DNA of 27,246 bases from IMG/VR virus record IMGVR_UViG_3300011118_002389, positions 1 through 27,246 of that record, one strand, 5' to 3'. Positions 24,675 through 27,246 of this stretch are shown in pieces. Below the pieces are notes generated by a model. The model was given only the letters and a program-made list of their open reading frames with translations. It had not been told where the DNA came from and made no database searches. Source of the stretch: a virus. How positions within the stretch are numbered: position 1 is the first letter of the stretch; every line of letters starts with the position of its first letter. Made by a program: the position numbers and the translations under genes.

Positions 24675-24892
24675 TCGAACTCTATACTCTTCTTATCGAC
24701 ACAATATTCATGACTTAAATTTCTTTTTTTTTTTCCAAAAAGTGAAATTAATAACTTACCCTCTGGAGATTCTCTAAATTGTTTTCTCTCTATTGGACTC
24801 ATTTCTTTAAGTCCCAATTTTTTAAGTTCTTCGTTCATAACATTAAATACACAAATGACTCTTTTTTTACTTTCAAATAAATAATAGTTCAT
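24671..24892 (-). CDS. hypothetical early protein, 73 aa
   Basis: The protein is small, basic and helical, with a KGLKEMSPIERKQF-type middle and a lysine run over a stretch of eleven A residues (prone to slippage). I do not recognise the family. The ATG at 24892 lacks a clear ribosome binding site, so the start is uncertain; ATG 24838 is an alternative. It lies divergently from the HTH gene across the palindrome region and could belong to the early leftward operon. Confidence 0.4.
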   Translation of the reverse strand: MNYYLFESKKRVICVFNVMNEELKKLGLKEMSPIERKQFRESPEGKLLISLFGKKKRNLSHEYCVDKKSIEFE

Positions 24893-24961
24893 TTTTTATT
24901 TTAAGAACCGAAAAAGTGAAACTTTTTTCAATACTTTAAAAATCATACCGATATAAAAAAA

Positions 24962-24993
24962 TAAATATATATTAATTTATTAATATATATTTA
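24962..24993. promoter_or_regulatory. 32-bp perfect palindrome (candidate operator)
   Basis: Arms of 15 bp (TAAATATATATTAAT and its exact complement) flank a TT centre. It sits between the divergent 73-aa and 64-aa genes and ends two bases before the AAGGAG site of the latter. A small HTH protein encoded downstream could bind it as a dimer and switch either direction. The AT-rich composition also makes an unwinding element possible. Confidence 0.65.
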
Positions 24994-25007
24994 AAAGGAG
25001 ATGTTAA

Positions 25008-25202
25008 ATGGTTAAATCTAAATTTAGTACGAGTCAGATTAAAGAAATGATACGACTTTATGCCTGTGAGAGAAAAAGTATAGAAAAAATTGCTGAAATA
25101 TTTACTGGGATGAGTTGTACTCCAATGGGTGTGAAGAATATTCTAAAGCGAAATGGAGTTCATATAAGAGAAAGGGGTCGTAAAACTCCCCCTATCCGAT
25201 AG
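25008..25202 (+). CDS. small HTH DNA-binding protein, 64 aa
   Basis: One of the few plus-strand genes. The protein has an HTH-like region at residues ~22-50 (KSIEKIAEIF ... MGVKNILKRNGV) and a basic C-terminus ending RERGRKTPPIR. This resembles recombinase/transposon-type HTH units rather than Cro/CI. AAGGAG lies seven bases before ATG 25008, right after the perfect palindrome, suggesting autoregulation. It converges with the integrase gene, with only 26 bases between the stops. A role as a repressor, an excisionase or a switch component is inferred from location; a Cro/CI pair is not otherwise visible. Confidence 0.6.
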   Translation: MVKSKFSTSQIKEMIRLYACERKSIEKIAEIFTGMSCTPMGVKNILKRNGVHIRERGRKTPPIR

Positions 25203-25204
25203 GG
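25190..25204. terminator. short palindrome between convergent genes
   Basis: CCCTAT-CCG-ATAGGG forms a 6-bp stem at the end of the HTH gene (its stop lies inside). No T-tract follows on either strand, so it is a weak candidate for a bidirectional terminator between the converging HTH and integrase genes. Confidence 0.3.
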
Positions 25205-25228
25205 TGATGATTGGCAGACTCTTTACCC

Positions 25229-26152
25229 CTAACTGACTCTTACCCTTTTCATACTCCTTTTCGCTTTATCCACTATTGAATTATTCTTGTAGTAGTCTGC
25301 CAGTTCTTTACCATCTACCAGAGTCAAATACCTACGCGTCATTTCAAATGAAGTATGCCCCAAAGAATGTTGTAATAAAGGTCCAGGCATTCCATTGATT
25401 GCATTAATTGATGCCCAACTATGCCTTAACAGATGTGAATACACTTTCTTCTTCAAAACTATCCAACCAACATCCCGAAACATTGCTGTCACAGAACTCG
25501 GTAGAAGTCTCACTCCTTCTTTAGTTGATGGGAACAAATACTCACTCCCTTTAAACAGTCGATTTCGTTTCCTCAGCCATTGAATCAACTCTTTTCTCGT
25601 AACGTTACCGAAATACACTACCCTCCATTTCTTACCCTTACCCAAAACCTTGACACTATTGTTATTTGTATCCAAATCATCCAATGTAATGCCTAAAATT
25701 TCAGAAATACGTAAGCCACTGTCGTATAAAAGCCTCATTATCATGCCATTCCTTTGGTATTTAGCGTCTTTACGTTGTTTCATGTATAAAATCATTAATT
25801 CTACTTCTGCTGGCTGTAAAACATCTTTAATTTGGGTTTCTGCTTTTTTGTACCCCACCCCTGCTGCTGGATTCTTTTCTACGTATTCCTCCTTCACTAA
25901 AAAGTTGAAGTAAGCTTTCAGATGTCTCAATCTTCCATTCTTAGTAGTAGTTGAACTCGTCTGTTCTGTCAGATATTCCTTTACTGTACCCTTATCGACA
26001 TCTTGAAAGAGTATGTTCTTCTTCCTCAGCCATTTATAAAAATGACCTATGAACGAAGTATAGTCAATTAGCGTAGCTTCTGTACGCTCTCTAAATTTCA
26101 ACTCCCTCAAAAAACTTTCAAGACACTGTGATGCAAAAACATCATCTTCCAT
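25229..26152 (-). CDS. tyrosine recombinase integrase
   Basis: The ATG at 26152 (307 aa) has AAAGGAGA upstream; a GTG 18 codons further upstream lacks one. The protein has the XerC/D-like core-binding domain (residues ~5-90) and the catalytic domain (~110-290). Catalytic residues are R148 (GLRISE), a K172/K174/K175 group (KGKKWR), H240 and R243 (HLLRH), H266 (LGHTS) and Y275 (RRYLTL). It would integrate and excise the phage at its att site. It stands alone, with a possible -10 TATAAT at 26280-26285. It lies on the 5' side of the tRNA-Lys gene, unlike most tRNA-targeting integrases; see findings. Confidence 0.92.
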   Translation of the reverse strand: MEDDVFASQCLESFLRELKFRERTEATLIDYTSFIGHFYKWLRKKNILFQDVDKGTVKEYLTEQTSSTTTKNGRLRHLKAYFNFLVKEEYVEKNPAAGVGYKKAETQIKDVLQPAEVELMILYMKQRKDAKYQRNGMIMRLLYDSGLRISEILGITLDDLDTNNNSVKVLGKGKKWRVVYFGNVTRKELIQWLRKRNRLFKGSEYLFPSTKEGVRLLPSSVTAMFRDVGWIVLKKKVYSHLLRHSWASINAINGMPGPLLQHSLGHTSFEMTRRYLTLVDGKELADYYKNNSIVDKAKRSMKRVRVS

Positions 26153-26307
26153 TTTAATTTCTCCTTTTTCAAAAATAAGCGCTTTAAATTTAATCTTCAT
26201 TTTCACTATATAGATACATTATGTTCTTGACCTCCTTTCACTTAAAATAAGCGGTTCTAAACTCACATTCTTTGTAATAATTATAGTTCATTTTGAAAAA
26301 TTTTTAC

Positions 26308-26336
26308 TTGAAAGTGTTACTATTAGTGGGTATATA
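26308..26336 (+). promoter_or_regulatory. promoter of tRNA-Lys
   Basis: TTGAAA (26308-26313), 17-base spacing, TATATA (26331-26336), then the tRNA begins at 26350. This is a good sigma-70-type promoter, so the tRNA is expressed from DNA between it and the integrase. Confidence 0.6.
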
Positions 26337-26349
26337 TTAAAATCCCGAT

Positions 26350-26423
26350 GCGCCTTTAGCTCAGCTAGGCAGAGCAGCTGACTCTTAATCAGCGGGTCGC
26401 AGGTTCGATTCCTGCAAGGCGCA
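26350..26423 (+). tRNA. tRNA-Lys (anticodon CTT)
   Basis: The gene folds into a full cloverleaf: the acceptor stem GCGCCTT pairs with AAGGCGC, D-loop TTAGCTCAGCTAGGCAGAGCA, anticodon stem GCTGA/TCAGC with loop CTCTTAA (CTT, reading AAG), and GGTTCGATTCC in the T arm. The discriminator base is A, and no CCA follows, so CCA is added enzymatically. Whether it is a host gene next to the prophage or carried by it is not decided here. Confidence 0.97.
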
Positions 26424-26502
26424 TTTTGTTGTTCCTTAGAGAGATGTATAATTATCGCCGCCGGGTTCAGCCTGCCCTCAATCAAGAAGAGATATTTCCT
26501 GT

Positions 26503-26574
26503 GACGTCAGGTCTCTCTACGTGCCGTATGGCCGAACCTGACGTCTGAAACGGTCAAGTACGGAGACTTGACCG
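26503..26574. repeat. two tandem stem-loops in the tRNA-gene gap
   Basis: The 318-bp stretch 26424-26741 has no gene, but it holds two perfect hairpins. GACGTCAGGT (26503-26512) pairs with ACCTGACGTC (26536-26545), with an inner GCC-GTAT-GGC hairpin at 26523-26532; CGGTCAAGT (26551-26559) pairs with ACTTGACCG (26566-26574). The block is more GC-rich than its surroundings. There is no T-tract on the plus strand after it; an A-run follows instead. It may be a structured RNA, a REP-like element or an inefficient processing site. Confidence 0.65.
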
Positions 26575-26759
26575 CACAAAAAAATACAAAATATTTTTGC
26601 AAAAAACTTCCTTCCCTTTGGCAGGTTTTGTCAGTAGACTTCTGTGTGTTTATATCAACAATGTAGATTTTTGACTTGCTTATTGGTGAGCATAAGTTAT
26701 TTTATAATGGATTACTTTAAATATTAAGGATATGCAAATTAATGGCAATGAAAGCGACT

Positions 26760-26822
26760 AAAACTGGCAAGGCGTTGCATAAAAGACAAGAAATACTCTT
26801 ATCTGATCCATTCAATACAATT
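26760..26822 (+). repeat. 63-bp direct repeat, copy A (within HhH gene)
   Basis: Matches 27063-27125 at 60 of 63 positions and encodes the KTGKALHKRQEILLS unit start. The spacing of 303 bp equals 101 codons, so it marks the period of a tandem domain array at the DNA level. Confidence 0.85.
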
Positions 26823-27062
26823 TTACATATAGGTGATGAGCAATTTTATTTTGAGAAAAAGGAAATAGACATTCTTAGAAGGTTAAACATAAATACTATT
26901 GAGCAATTTATGCTATTAGATCTTTATCATATTGATAATGCTCATGGAATTAATTCTACAACACTTAAATTATTATATAGAAGCCAGGGGATTTTAAACA
27001 GATTAATCGGCAATATTGTAATTGATAATGATGTAAAAATAAAAAAGATCAAGAAATATTCA

Positions 27063-27125
27063 AAAACTGGCAAGGCGTTGCATAAAAGACAAGAAATACT
27101 TTTATCTAATCCATCCAATACAATT
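27063..27125 (+). repeat. 63-bp direct repeat, copy B
   Basis: Second copy of the 63-bp unit at 26760-26822 with 3 mismatches. Similarity stops exactly where the putative IS end begins, which fixes the insertion point at about 27125. Confidence 0.85.
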
Positions 27126-27246
27126 AGAGATCATGTCAATAGTTGTGTAAATTTATTTTTCAAGCAGCGACCTTTCTGCGTTTTTTGTTTTTATTTTTGA
27201 CCTCCTTACCGTTTTCAAATTTAACACCCCCAATGACTTTTTCTAA
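27126..27246 (-). mobile_element. end of an IS256-like insertion sequence (partial)
   Basis: On the minus strand a reading frame enters from beyond the window and stops at 27162-27160, encoding the last 28 residues of a basic protein ending KKRRKVAA. It is followed by TTTACACAA-N4-TTGACA (27152-27135 on the minus strand), a pattern common at IS256-family termini. The element ends near 27126, directly after the broken repeat of the HhH gene. The full transposase lies outside, so the family is tentative. Confidence 0.45.
27160..27246 (-). CDS. partial transposase-like C-terminus
   Basis: Twenty-eight codons are open from the window edge to TGA at 27162-27160. The residues are strongly basic (KNKNKKRRKVAA at the end) after a GGVKFENGKEV motif. 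They are placed at the end of the putative IS256-like element, 35 bases inside its terminus, as expected of a transposase gene. Too little is visible for a firm family call. Confidence 0.35.
   Translation of the reverse strand, partial: LEKVIGGVKFENGKEVKNKNKKRRKVAA

Larger units (their letters stand above)
26742..27125 (+). pseudogene. HhH-repeat gene, interrupted by an IS-like end
   Basis: The ATG at 26742 starts a protein with a KTGKALHKRQEILLS motif, then about residues 35-95 a helix-hairpin-helix segment (EIDILRRLNINTIEQFML ... HGINSTTLKLL) like that of RNA polymerase alpha C-terminal domains. After ~100 residues the KTGKALHKRQEILLS motif returns, as the start of a second unit, and 12 codons later the sequence changes abruptly at 27125. 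What follows is an IS256-like end and runs out of frame with the family. The gene therefore encoded at least two ~100-residue units and was broken by insertion. AAGGA lies 11 bases before the ATG. Its role is unknown; a nucleic-acid-binding or RNA-polymerase-linked function is inferred from HhH similarity. Confidence 0.5.

Noticed and set aside
26195-26236. Nine-codon leader-like frame upstream of the integrase with AGGAGG
   Set aside because: The spacing between AGGAGG and ATG is 11 bases and the frame encodes only nine residues; no evidence of attenuation was seen.
26288-26485. Minus-strand reading frame of 65 codons across the tRNA-Lys
   Set aside because: It is the antisense of the tRNA, the common CRNRTCDPL-type false gene; there is no independent start signal.
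26640-26741. Sigma-70 promoter for the HhH gene (TTGACT at 26671 with TATAAT at 26703)
   Set aside because: The spacing of 26 bases is too long for a normal promoter; no better pair was found.

Overview
The window is dominated by an AT-rich prophage (or integrated phage) of siphovirus type in a bacterium. Almost all genes lie on the minus strand, are tightly packed (many 1-4 bp ATGA/TAATG overlaps) and carry AGGAG-type ribosome binding sites. The standard code is used, with TGA as a real stop. The host cannot be named from the sequence. The only likely host-type landmarks are a tRNA-Lys(CTT) without encoded CCA, a repeat-containing gene cut by an insertion-sequence end at the right edge, and possibly the small gene at the left edge.

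Layout in the direction of minus-strand transcription (right to left): 26.15-25.23 kb tyrosine integrase; 25.2-22.6 kb early/control region with a divergent small HTH gene, a 32-bp palindrome, iteron-like repeats, a zinc-motif protein that may act in replication, and several small proteins; 22.6-21.9 kb a sigma-70-like factor; 21.8-17.0 kb a small HExxH protein, a holin-like protein, a BppU-like protein, a long repetitive tail fibre and another tail-type protein; 17.0-12.2 kb terminase, portal, MuF-like protein and scaffold; 12.2-9.5 kb major capsid and head-tail joining genes; 9.5-2.0 kb tail tube, tail assembly chaperone, tape measure, a carbohydrate-binding-like distal tail protein and the tail hub/tip. 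Late transcription probably ends at a hairpin terminator near 0.6 kb, after a DNA methyltransferase that sits between two perfect 98-bp copies of the 3' end of the tail-tip gene. A separate 74-aa gene with its own promoter closes the left edge.

The genes together describe a largely complete virion programme. The sigma-like factor is encoded immediately before the structural block and is the obvious candidate late activator. A gene without its own start between the tail chaperone and the tape measure is explained by a -1 frameshift at an in-frame A AAA AAC heptamer, the G/GT arrangement of long-tailed phages. No endolysin, no separate small terminase and no classical CI/Cro pair were recognised.

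Most notable observations: the duplicated tail-gene end around the methyltransferase, the iteron array with tandem repeats, the palindrome in front of the small HTH gene, an HTH fused to the large terminase, an EF-hand-type loop in a head-tail protein, and the helix-hairpin-helix repeat gene broken by an IS256-like end.
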